Assembly: GCA_016297695.1 (NCBI GenBank)
Contig: JAEDGC010000017.1
Span: 1-28,101, forward strand
Reading direction: 5' to 3'
Length of the DNA: 28,101 nucleotides
DNA from: Bacilli bacterium
GTDB taxonomy: Bacteria; Bacillota_I; Bacilli_A; RF39; UBA660
The translations under genes and the position numbers were made by a program. Below the pieces are notes generated by a model, which saw nothing but the letters and a program-made list of their open reading frames with translations, did no database searches and had not been told where the DNA came from. Below, one piece after another: positions 21,323-28,101 of this stretch; position 1 is the first letter of the stretch; each line of letters begins with the position of its first letter.

Positions 21323-22402
21323 TTATTTTTTGAGTTTTTTACACATCTCTACATCACATCCATTTATTGATAAACCATGTGCTATTTTTATTGCCTTACA
21401 TCCTTTGTTACAGCTATCACAATGAATTTTATCTGGTTCAATATAATCAACAAATTCATAATTTTTCATAATTTCCTCTAAATCAAAATTGTCTTCTAAT
21501 ATATTTCCATATATAAAATCTTTTCTATCATACTTTGATTCTTTATTATCACAAGCAAAAACCATATATGGACATATTGCTACGTCACCATTTGTGAAAA
21601 CATAGGGAATTTCGCAATTACAATCAGATAATGTCATGTTTTCGTTATTAGATGGTATTCTTATAAAAACAATTTCAAAATTATCGTCTTCTATATTTTT
21701 ATTTTCTAAAACATTTCTTAATTTTTTTAATTGCTCTTGATTATAACCTAAATCCTGTGTTTCTTCACCTCTACCAAATTTAGATAATGGATTGAATAAA
21801 ACGTATCTAGCATTATATTTCTTGGCAAATACACAAATATCTACATACTCGCTTATATCTGAATAAATATTAGGGGATGTCATTATTCCGTTTAATAATT
21901 TATATTTAGATAATAACTTAATATTTTCAATTATTTTATCAAATATAATTTCATTTTCATTACCACGAAATTTGCCATGTGATTTACTTGAAAATCCGTC
22001 CAAACTAACATTAACATGTACGTCTTTAAATTTGCTAATTTGTTCTATGTTTCTTTCATTTAACGCAACTGCATTAGTACATAAAGTAATGTGCATATTA
22101 TTTTCATTAATTAAATTCATTATTTTCATAATATCTTTATGAACCATTGGTTCTCCACCTGTTAATGTAATTCTATTTACTTTTGCTTTTATTAAGTTAG
22201 GTAATATTTTATTCTTTATATCTTCATAAGATAAATCATTACCACAAGTACTGCTTGAAACAAAACAATGTTTACATCTTAAATTACATCTTTCTGTAAT
22301 TTGTAAAAGAATTTTCATATTAGGTTTCTGTGAAGTAGATCTGAAAAAACAACATGCAATTTCATTATTATTAGAATTATATATTTTTTTTATTTTCATC
22401 AT
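21323..22402 (-). CDS. Radical SAM enzyme with SPASM-like C-terminal cysteines
   Basis: 359 residues. Iron-sulfur motif CxxxCxxC as CNLRCKHC (C39, C43, C46), GGEP SAM-binding motif (LTGGEP), and a TIM-barrel core. The C-terminal part has many cysteines (SDCNCEIP, VAICPY, CDSCNKGC, CDVEMC), as in SPASM/twitch enzymes that bind extra clusters and modify peptides or small molecules. The start ATG overlaps the nuclease stop in ATGA, so the two are coupled. No short peptide gene was seen beside it. Peptide maturase is one possibility, nucleoside or base modification another given the neighbours. Confidence 0.85.
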   Translation of the reverse strand: MMKIKKIYNSNNNEIACCFFRSTSQKPNMKILLQITERCNLRCKHCFVSSSTCGNDLSYEDIKNKILPNLIKAKVNRITLTGGEPMVHKDIMKIMNLINENNMHITLCTNAVALNERNIEQISKFKDVHVNVSLDGFSSKSHGKFRGNENEIIFDKIIENIKLLSKYKLLNGIMTSPNIYSDISEYVDICVFAKKYNARYVLFNPLSKFGRGEETQDLGYNQEQLKKLRNVLENKNIEDDNFEIVFIRIPSNNENMTLSDCNCEIPYVFTNGDVAICPYMVFACDNKESKYDRKDFIYGNILEDNFDLEEIMKNYEFVDYIEPDKIHCDSCNKGCKAIKIAHGLSINGCDVEMCKKLKK

Positions 22403-23157
22403 TTCACCTCCAAGATAACTGGTAGATGGTCACTATATTCTAAATCTGGTGAATAACACTTAATCAAATCTTTTACTAGGTTATCACTACAAAAAATATA
22501 GTCAAATCTAAATCTCCAACCATAATCATTATTTTCTTGTCTAGCTTTATAAGAACGCCATGTGTATTGAATTTTATCTTTATTTAATTCTCTAAAACAA
22601 TCAATAAAATCATTTTTCAAAATATTATCTATTAATATTCTTTCTTCTAATAGAAATCCAGACTTTTTACTTGTTTCTTTTGGCTTATTAACATCTATTT
22701 CTTTATGAGCTACATTTGCATCACAACATAAATAAATTTTTTGATTATCTTTTTTCAATTCAATTATTTTATTAGTTAAATCTGCTATAAATTGTTTTTT
22801 ATAATCTAATCTTTTTGAACCATTTGGAATATATGAATTAACTATAGTGTAATTATCAAATTGACTAATTATTGTTCTGCCTTCAATATCGTTTATATTA
22901 GAATTCAAACCAGTCAAAACTTTTGTCGGAGATTGCTTACTTAAAGTAATTGTTCCAGAATAACCCTTTTTTTCAGCACAATTATATGTGATATTATAAT
23001 TACTATTAAAATCTTGTAATATTTCTTCACATATATTTTGGTCTGCTCTTACTTCTTGCAAACAAATTATATCTGCATTTTCTTTTTTTAACCATTCTAA
23101 TACATTTAATTTATTAGCTGCTCTTAAACCATTTAAATTATATGTTATTATTTTCAT
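22399..23157 (-). CDS. ExoIII-family exodeoxyribonuclease / AP endonuclease
   Basis: 252 residues with the complete EEP-fold catalytic set of ExoIII/ExoA: NLNGLRA (N8), LQEVRA (E near 38), NSYIPNGS, CCDANVAHKEID (D-x-N pair), the ExoIII signature WRSYKARQ...GWRFRFDYIFCS and the terminal SDHLPV His. It cuts at abasic sites and degrades DNA 3'-5' in base-excision repair. A TATAAT-like -10 lies in the 67-bp upstream gap and a ribosome binding site (GAAAGGATG) precedes the ATG. Its stop overlaps the radical SAM start. It may be a second copy beside a chromosomal one, or the host's only one. Confidence 0.9.
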   Translation of the reverse strand: MKIITYNLNGLRAANKLNVLEWLKKENADIICLQEVRADQNICEEILQDFNSNYNITYNCAEKKGYSGTITLSKQSPTKVLTGLNSNINDIEGRTIISQFDNYTIVNSYIPNGSKRLDYKKQFIADLTNKIIELKKDNQKIYLCCDANVAHKEIDVNKPKETSKKSGFLLEERILIDNILKNDFIDCFRELNKDKIQYTWRSYKARQENNDYGWRFRFDYIFCSDNLVKDLIKCYSPDLEYSDHLPVILEVK

Positions 23158-23224
23158 TATATAAACATCCTTTCAAAATACTTTTTGTGGATAATATAAT
23201 TATATCACTTTTTCGACATATTTT

Positions 23225-23812
23225 TTAATGGACAATTTTACTATATATATCATACCAACTATAACATCTTAAAATATTGTTACCTTTACAATTTTTATTA
23301 TATCCTGCATGAAAACATATAACTGGAATCCTTGTTGATATTTTGTTTATATTGTCAACTTTATCTTCTATCATTACATCAATATTATTTTCTAAACATA
23401 TACTAAGTTTATCTTCTGGACTAAATATTATTTTGTCATATTCAATTTCATTTTTTCTAAGCCATTCTAAAACAATGTTTTTATTTTCTTCAAAAAGCAT
23501 TACATTTGCAGAATGTGATAAAAAGCTACCTCTTGCGGTAATAATATAAATTTCATTACCATCTTGTTTTAGTTTTTTAATTACTTCACTAGCAAATTTT
23601 CTAACATCAACATTTATCGAATAATCTTTAAAATACTCAGTCCAAAATTCATCATCTAGTTTACTATCAACTTTAAATATATCAGTTGTTTCATAGCCTT
23701 CGTTATTTTGTATTTCTTTACCATATTTTTCAAAATAGAACTTACTTCCATAATCTAATTGCCATTGTTCTATATCAGTTAATACACCATCTATATCTAT
23801 TCCTATTCTCAT
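23225..23812 (-). CDS. HAD-family 5'(3')-deoxyribonucleotidase-like phosphatase
   Basis: 195 residues. HAD motif I GIDIDGVLTD at the N-terminus supplies the nucleophilic and acid Asp residues; motif II is in IYIITARG; the late motif MIEDKVDNI supplies the metal-binding acids. The overall pattern fits the cytosolic NT5C-type nucleotidases, which remove phosphate from (deoxy)nucleoside monophosphates. Start ATG behind AGTAGGAGA. It is followed by ASCH and deoxyribosyltransferase-like genes, in line with a nucleotide-handling role. Confidence 0.8.
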   Translation of the reverse strand: MRIGIDIDGVLTDIEQWQLDYGSKFYFEKYGKEIQNNEGYETTDIFKVDSKLDDEFWTEYFKDYSINVDVRKFASEVIKKLKQDGNEIYIITARGSFLSHSANVMLFEENKNIVLEWLRKNEIEYDKIIFSPEDKLSICLENNIDVMIEDKVDNINKISTRIPVICFHAGYNKNCKGNNILRCYSWYDIYSKIVH

Positions 23813-23903
23813 ACAATTCTCCTACTTCAATTCAATATTATAAACTTTTAAAACTTTAATTATGATTAATTATAATAAAATAATTTAATATTCCATCTAA
23901 AAA

Positions 23904-24296
23904 TTATTCAAAATTCCAAATACCTAAATGTCCTTTAGTTTTAATAGGTTTATCTAATACTTTTATATCTTTTAATATCCATGCATATCTTCCGACAGCA
24001 TAAACACCTGTTATATACTCATTTTTATTTTTCTTTATATCCGCTATAAATTTATCTGTCATTTCAATACAATCTACTAATTCACAAGAACAAATTATAT
24101 TACCATAATTTAATTCATTTAAATTAATTAATGACATTAATTTTTCATTATTTTTATATTCTTTTGGGATTTTTGTTGAACTTGCGTGAATATATAATTT
24201 ACCTCTATAATTTGTTTTCCAACTTCTAGTTTCAATAGTTTTAATGCCTTTTGCAATTAATGTTGCATAAGGTTCAGTTAAGCTTAATACTTTCAT
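23904..24296 (-). CDS. ASCH-domain protein
   Basis: 130 residues forming a single ASCH fold: LSLTEPYATLIAKGIKTIET, RSWKTNYRGKLYIHASS and GRYAWILKDI ... KGHLGIWNF. ASCH/PUA-like proteins bind RNA or nucleosides, and some hydrolyse acetylated cytidine. It is in line with the preceding deoxyribosyltransferase-like gene (12-bp gap), so the two are probably cotranscribed. The specific substrate is not predictable. Confidence 0.85.
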   Translation of the reverse strand: MKVLSLTEPYATLIAKGIKTIETRSWKTNYRGKLYIHASSTKIPKEYKNNEKLMSLINLNELNYGNIICSCELVDCIEMTDKFIADIKKNKNEYITGVYAVGRYAWILKDIKVLDKPIKTKGHLGIWNFE

Positions 24297-24308
24297 AATA
24301 AACCTACC

Positions 24309-24626
24309 TTATATTTCTTTATACACTATATCAGTATAATAAATAATTTCTTTATTTAATGACTTAGCAAATTCTATTTCACTTTTGGTACTGCTTCCTA
24401 TATAATCATTAACATTTACAACTAAAATAGCATCTGATAATTTTATTCTTTCCTTATGCATTTTATCTAATATTAGTGCTTCTTCTTCAGTAAAGTCATC
24501 TTTACTCGATTTTGAAGGATTATATATAGGTACTAACATGCAATTACCTTGTAATTCCATTTTTTCCGTAATATCCATCATTTCCTTATAAAATTTTAAA
24601 CTACCACAAACAGTTATAATTTTCAT
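24309..24626 (-). CDS. Nucleoside 2-deoxyribosyltransferase-like protein
   Basis: 105 residues with a Rossmann-like start (ITVCGSLKF) and the family end DAILVVNVNDYIGSSTKSEI followed by EFAKSLNKEIIYY. The Gly-Ser loop, the Asp in SDAILVVN and the Glu in KSEIEFAK are at positions expected for the active site. It is short compared with true deoxyribosyltransferases (about 150), so it may be a DUF4406-like relative with a different activity. Good ribosome binding site AGGAG before ATG. Confidence 0.75.
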   Translation of the reverse strand: MKIITVCGSLKFYKEMMDITEKMELQGNCMLVPIYNPSKSSKDDFTEEEALILDKMHKERIKLSDAILVVNVNDYIGSSTKSEIEFAKSLNKEIIYYTDIVYKEI

Positions 24627-24672
24627 TTATAACACACTCCTTTCTTTTTTTATTAATTCTTGATAATAATTT

Positions 24673-25617
24673 TTAGTATGATTTTGTTCTAGTTAAATGG
24701 TAAGGTTTATATTTTTTAGTTTTGTCTTGACCTTTACTCCATATAAAGTCATTTATATCAATTCTATCAATACTTTTATCTATTTGTTCCCATATATAAT
24801 TTATTACAACTATCATACTAGCTCTAATTTCAACTTCATATTCACTATTTTCCTCTATTTCAGTCTTAGTTTCTAATAACGAAGATAATTCATTATCATA
24901 TTCTAGAATACCAAATCCTTGCATTACTTGTGGTATTTTATAATCTGCACATCCTAATAAACAAGAATAATCAACTTCTTTTTGTTCTTTTATTTCAATT
25001 ACATGTAAAATATCAGAAGTTAATAGTTGTGCTAATTTATAAAAATATATAGTTTGTCCTTCATAAGTTCTAGTATCTCCAAAACTACTAAAATTGTTAA
25101 GTATAGTATTAAATATTTCTTGATCTGTATTCATATTTTCTATGTAATCATAAAAACTTCCATTCATTTTCTTATTTACTATTTTAGCAATACCGGTAAC
25201 AATGCTATATCTTTCTTCTAAAAGAGGAATATCAACATTTCCTTTTAAAATTTCTTTAAATTCCTCTAACGTTATATTTTCTAGTTGCTGATAAACATCT
25301 AAACTATCACGACCATCAAACATATTAAAAATACAATGTAATAGTGCTATTCCCCCATCTAAATCTTTTCCATTAACATTAATCGTCCATTTAGGATTAC
25401 CCCAAAAAGAAAAGTCTATTGAATCATATATAAGTAAAAAGTTGATTATATCTCTAGTACTCATATCATAAACACCATAAGGTACTTTAGTTAAATAGTG
25501 AACATTATCAAATTTTAATAATTCATCTATTAATTCATTTGCTTTGTCATAATTAATCTTTACATGTTTTGCATTATCAGCTACAAACTTGCTCGTCTCT
25601 AAAACTTTATCTAACAT
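24673..25617 (-). CDS. Queuosine-salvage protein (DUF2419 / queuosine 5'-phosphate N-glycosylase)
   Basis: 314 residues, the normal length of the family. Signature blocks: SIDFSFWGNPKWTIN near 85-100, YKLAQLLTSDILH, CADYKIPQVMQGFGILEYDN, EYEVEIRASM and the closing PYHLTRTKSY (compare the PYHRTRT ending of eukaryotic and bacterial Q-salvage proteins). These enzymes release queuine base from queuosine or its 5'-phosphate, so that the base can be reused for tRNA modification. No tgt, que or queuine transporter gene is visible in the window. Start ATG behind AAAGGATAA. Confidence 0.85.
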   Translation of the reverse strand: MLDKVLETSKFVADNAKHVKINYDKANELIDELLKFDNVHYLTKVPYGVYDMSTRDIINFLLIYDSIDFSFWGNPKWTINVNGKDLDGGIALLHCIFNMFDGRDSLDVYQQLENITLEEFKEILKGNVDIPLLEERYSIVTGIAKIVNKKMNGSFYDYIENMNTDQEIFNTILNNFSSFGDTRTYEGQTIYFYKLAQLLTSDILHVIEIKEQKEVDYSCLLGCADYKIPQVMQGFGILEYDNELSSLLETKTEIEENSEYEVEIRASMIVVINYIWEQIDKSIDRIDINDFIWSKGQDKTKKYKPYHLTRTKSY

Positions 25618-25637
25618 ATTAGCTTATCCTTTCATTG

Positions 25638-26573
25638 TTAAATTACATTTCTTAATATCTCTGTTACATTTTTCATTTCTTTTTCAGATGACATAATTGT
25701 TATTAAAAGTTTTTTTTCTTTATTTACAATTATGTACTGACCATTTGACCCGTCTCTAAAAATATATCCATTTCGTGAAATAAATACATAATATCCAATT
25801 CCCACTTTAGGAAATACTCTATCTGATTTATATGCAGAAGGAGTTTCTAATTGTAATTTGCACATTTCATTTATCCAATCTTCTGAAATAATTTGTTCAT
25901 TGTTATACTTACCATTATTTAATAACAACTGGCCTATTTTATGAAAATCAATATGCTTCATATAAAGTCCTGTTGCACCAGGACAATATTCTCCATAGTT
26001 CTCCCATTCATATTCTAAAATATCTATTTTTTTAAATATATTTTCATTTATGAAATCTGCCATATTAATTTTAAATGCTTCTTGAAAAAATACTGATAAT
26101 ATAAATGGTTCAGCATTGTTATAAGCAAATCTTTCTCCTACTTTATAAGGTATGTTATAGTTTAATGCATAATCTAGTAATTTATCTTTATCAATATTCT
26201 CTATATATCTTTCCGACATCATTTGAGATTCATAACCTGTTGTATGTGTTAATAAATCTCTTATAGTCCATTTTTGAATTTTTAATAAATTAATTTCTCT
26301 TTTAATATTTACTTTATTTTGTATTATTGGATAAATTTTTGTATTTAAAGATATAACTTGATTATCAAATTTCATTTTTCTATCAATAGCAATTCCAATA
26401 GCCATTGCTACTAACAATTTTGCACAACTTCTTAATTCGTGTAATTGATCATCTTTATAAAACAATTTTTCCGTTTTTCCATCTTGTTCTAGAAATATAC
26501 TATCAATTTCTAAACTTGGTAATTCTTTTTTTAAAGTTTCAATGTTATTTTTTATATTGTTTATATTAATCAT
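25638..26573 (-). CDS. Serine hydrolase of the beta-lactamase/class C family
   Basis: 311 residues with the SxxK pair SCAK (S49, K52), the YxN motif as YNN (in ERFAYNNAEP), an LLTHTTGY block typical of these hydrolases, and a final K/H-T-G-like position altered to DGSNGQY. No signal peptide is seen, so it is likely cytoplasmic and not a secreted antibiotic-resistance enzyme. It may be an esterase or amidase. It overlaps the GNAT gene by 8 bp. Confidence 0.85.
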   Translation of the reverse strand: MININNIKNNIETLKKELPSLEIDSIFLEQDGKTEKLFYKDDQLHELRSCAKLLVAMAIGIAIDRKMKFDNQVISLNTKIYPIIQNKVNIKREINLLKIQKWTIRDLLTHTTGYESQMMSERYIENIDKDKLLDYALNYNIPYKVGERFAYNNAEPFILSVFFQEAFKINMADFINENIFKKIDILEYEWENYGEYCPGATGLYMKHIDFHKIGQLLLNNGKYNNEQIISEDWINEMCKLQLETPSAYKSDRVFPKVGIGYYVFISRNGYIFRDGSNGQYIIVNKEKKLLITIMSSEKEMKNVTEILRNVI

Positions 26574-27111
26574 TTTTTAACCTCTTTAACAAAATATGTC
26601 TTTTTATATTTTTATCTTTTTGATACCAATTTTTTATTTCATAACCTAAACTTTGTAAATTTCTTAAACTATATTCATTTCCAAATGTTACTTCTGCTAC
26701 AATATTTCGAATACCTAATTCTTTAGCTCTTTTTTCTAAATAATTAACTAAAACTTTTTGTAAATTATTTCCTCTATATTCTGGTAATACTATTATACCA
26801 TCAATATCTGCACAATTACCTTCTATATTAGGAATAAAACTTTTTAATTCTTTCATTCTGTTTGATACTGATAAAAATACCCAAGCAATCATTTTATCTT
26901 TTAAAAATGCTCCATAGATTTCACCATCATGAATTGGATCGTTTACAATTCTTAAATAGCTCTCCTCTTTAAATGGAAGAAAATATCCTTTCTCATTCTC
27001 TTTGAAATAATCTATTACTATGTTCTGGAGTTTATAAATGTCTTTAACATCTTCCGAAGTGCAAAGTCTAATTTCTAAATCATTTATATTTATTATATTT
27101 TTCTTATTCAT
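26566..27111 (-). CDS. GNAT-family N-acetyltransferase
   Basis: 181 residues with the GNAT fold: MIAWVFLSVS strand, DGIIVLPEYRGNNLQKVL as the acetyl-CoA loop (a relaxed form of RxxGxG/A), VAEVTFGNEYSLRNLQSLGY as motif B. Substrate unknown. ATG at 27111 behind GAAAGGAG. Its stop overlaps the serine hydrolase start, so the two are coupled. Confidence 0.88.
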   Translation of the reverse strand: MNKKNIININDLEIRLCTSEDVKDIYKLQNIVIDYFKENEKGYFLPFKEESYLRIVNDPIHDGEIYGAFLKDKMIAWVFLSVSNRMKELKSFIPNIEGNCADIDGIIVLPEYRGNNLQKVLVNYLEKRAKELGIRNIVAEVTFGNEYSLRNLQSLGYEIKNWYQKDKNIKRHILLKRLKND

Positions 27112-27151
27112 ATTTAAACTCCTTTCTAAATAAACCCTTAAAATTTAATTA

Positions 27152-27592
27152 TTATTCTATGTTTAATATATTGTGATTATCATCGGAATATATTTTTAAA
27201 TTAATATCATTATTTTCTAAATATTTAATTATTTCCACACTAGGAAACTTTTTATTCTCATTTAATAAATCTTCTATATTAATCCACATGGAATAATTTT
27301 CATCAAATTCTTGTGGATTACCTTTATAATCATTTACTAAATATATATCAAAATCAAATATCATGTTTGGATATTCTACAATAACATTACCTTTATACTT
27401 TTGATCAATAACTTCTATTCCAGTTTCTTCTTTAAATTCTCTAATTGATGCATCAATAGCACTTTCATTTTCTTCGATTTTTCCTCCCGGAATATCATAA
27501 TAACTCATATTTTTATTTGTCTTGTATTTAATAACAATAACTTTATTATCATTAATTAAAAATGTTCTTACTGCTTTTCGTACCTGTTTCAT
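27152..27592 (-). CDS. Nudix hydrolase
   Basis: 146 residues with a complete Nudix box: GGKIEENESAIDASIREFKE followed by ETGI, that is G-x5-E-x7-REUxEExGU. It hydrolyses nucleoside diphosphate derivatives; candidates are oxidised nucleotides or NDP-sugars. Strong AGGAGG before ATG at 27592. It is the first gene of the run with GNAT and hydrolase, and fits the nucleotide-processing theme of the region. Confidence 0.92.
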   Translation of the reverse strand: MKQVRKAVRTFLINDNKVIVIKYKTNKNMSYYDIPGGKIEENESAIDASIREFKEETGIEVIDQKYKGNVIVEYPNMIFDFDIYLVNDYKGNPQEFDENYSMWINIEDLLNENKKFPSVEIIKYLENNDINLKIYSDDNHNILNIE

Positions 27593-27656
27593 ATACTAAC
27601 CTCCTAAGGTTTATCCATGTTCATACTATTTAATAAACATTCTTTATATTTTTTCT

Positions 27657-27662
27657 ATTATA
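27657..27662 (-). promoter_or_regulatory. Possible -10 box upstream of the Nudix gene
   Basis: TATAAT on the minus strand, 65 bp before the Nudix ATG, with no good -35. It lies in the 125-bp gap after the XRE-like gene and may drive the Nudix-GNAT-hydrolase run. Confidence 0.35.
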
Positions 27663-27717
27663 AGAAATTGCTATTCAAAATAAATATTTATTTACATTGC
27701 TTTCATAATATTCTAAT

Positions 27718-28101
27718 TTAATTTCTTTTTGGTAACTTTTTATAATCATACTTATCCATAATTGGATTAAGTAAATCTTGTGCTTTATTTAATTCTTCAA
27801 TAGCTTGTTCTAAGGTGTATTCACTTTTACCTTCTTTAAGTAATGTCAAATGTTCTGCTACCTTAAATATGATAAATCCTGCTTCTCTTGCTTTTTTCCT
27901 TTTAGTAAAATCAAATTGTAATAAAGCTGTTTCTGATTCTTTATATTGTTCAATTAATTCTTTTAAGTCTTTACTAGATTTATCAGCATATTTATCTTTA
28001 TTTTTATGTGCATGAAAATATAAAGACATTTCATCATATCCTGCAACTTTTAATAGTTTTTGTAATGACATATCTAAAGTTTCAGCAATTTTACGTAGAT
28101 C
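27718..28101 (-). CDS. C-terminal part of an XRE-family regulator (5' end outside window)
   Basis: The frame is open from the window edge (28101) through the ATG at 28071 to a TAA at 27718. The residues before that ATG, DLRKIAETLDMSLQKLLKVA, are the end of an HTH_3 domain (K-I-A-x-x-L, then L-L-x-x-A-G-Y), so the ATG at 28071 is probably internal. The remaining about 115 residues are helical and charged (SKDLKELIEQYKESETALLQ ...) without a recognised domain. Possibly a regulator of an adjacent system outside the window. Confidence 0.7.
   Translation of the reverse strand, partial: DLRKIAETLDMSLQKLLKVAGYDEMSLYFHAHKNKDKYADKSSKDLKELIEQYKESETALLQFDFTKRKKAREAGFIIFKVAEHLTLLKEGKSEYTLEQAIEELNKAQDLLNPIMDKYDYKKLPKRN

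Noticed and set aside
21323..22402. Viperin-like antiviral nucleotide enzyme
   Set aside because: It has the CxxxCxxC motif as CNLRCKHC and many C-terminal cysteines of a SPASM type; the viperin-type motif and C-terminus are not seen.
25638..26573. Beta-lactam resistance gene
   Set aside because: No signal peptide and a changed third motif; better described as a cytoplasmic serine hydrolase.
1..28101. CRISPR array, tRNA or rRNA genes
   Set aside because: No regularly spaced repeats, no cas genes, and no cloverleaf or rRNA-like sequence were recognised on either strand.

Overview
The window is very AT-rich, uses the standard bacterial code (TGA is a real stop, for example at 7109-7111 and 22399-22401), has strong AGGAGG-type ribosome binding sites and sigma-A style promoters, and carries Firmicutes-type phage and defence genes. 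It most resembles a low-GC, probably gut-associated Bacilli/Mycoplasmatota-like bacterium. Species cannot be read from the sequence.

Layout. (1) 1-884: the 3' end of a winged-helix protein with a strong terminator, then a decayed tyrosine integrase relic and a gene-free stretch. (2) 885-16973: a stretch of about 16 kb bounded by a 26-bp direct repeat that I read as one integrated mobile element. Its core (9153-13464) has the gene order of a phage satellite (PICI-like): integrase and S24-type repressor on +, and a divergent Cro-like regulator, small DNA-binding protein, phage-type replication initiator, helicase-loader-like protein and HNH nuclease on -. No terminase, capsid or tail genes are present. 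The left arm holds a complete type I restriction-modification locus (hsdR, hsdS, hsdM) with a dedicated recombinase and two spare half-hsdS cassettes flanked by inverted repeats. The right arm holds a three-gene operon: a small helical protein, a Fic AMP-transferase with its own HTH, and an OLD-like ATPase-Toprim protein. (3) 17021-19857: terminators and a two-gene operon encoding a PHP-ATPase fusion (Ppl-like defence protein) and a small overlapping partner. (4) 20020-28101: minus-strand genes for a MATE-like transporter, radical SAM enzyme, ExoIII-family nuclease, deoxynucleotidase-like HAD protein, ASCH protein, deoxyribosyltransferase-like protein, queuosine-salvage (DUF2419) protein, serine hydrolase, GNAT, Nudix hydrolase and a partial XRE protein.

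How the parts may work together. The hsdS locus is built so that one inversion swaps the first target-recognition domain and another swaps the second, giving four possible specificities. A palindrome of the form TACG-N7-CGTA occurs upstream of hsdR, upstream of hsdM and at the replication operon promoter, with a one-mismatch copy between the divergent regulators. This suggests that the element's immunity repressor, or another element regulator, also controls the restriction genes. The repressor has lost the expected S24 catalytic Ser and Lys, so induction is unlikely to use ordinary SOS self-cleavage. A 26-bp box occurs in the same orientation upstream of the integrase and of the replication operon and may coordinate excision with replication. 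All functional statements are inferences from sequence and family knowledge; no searches were run.
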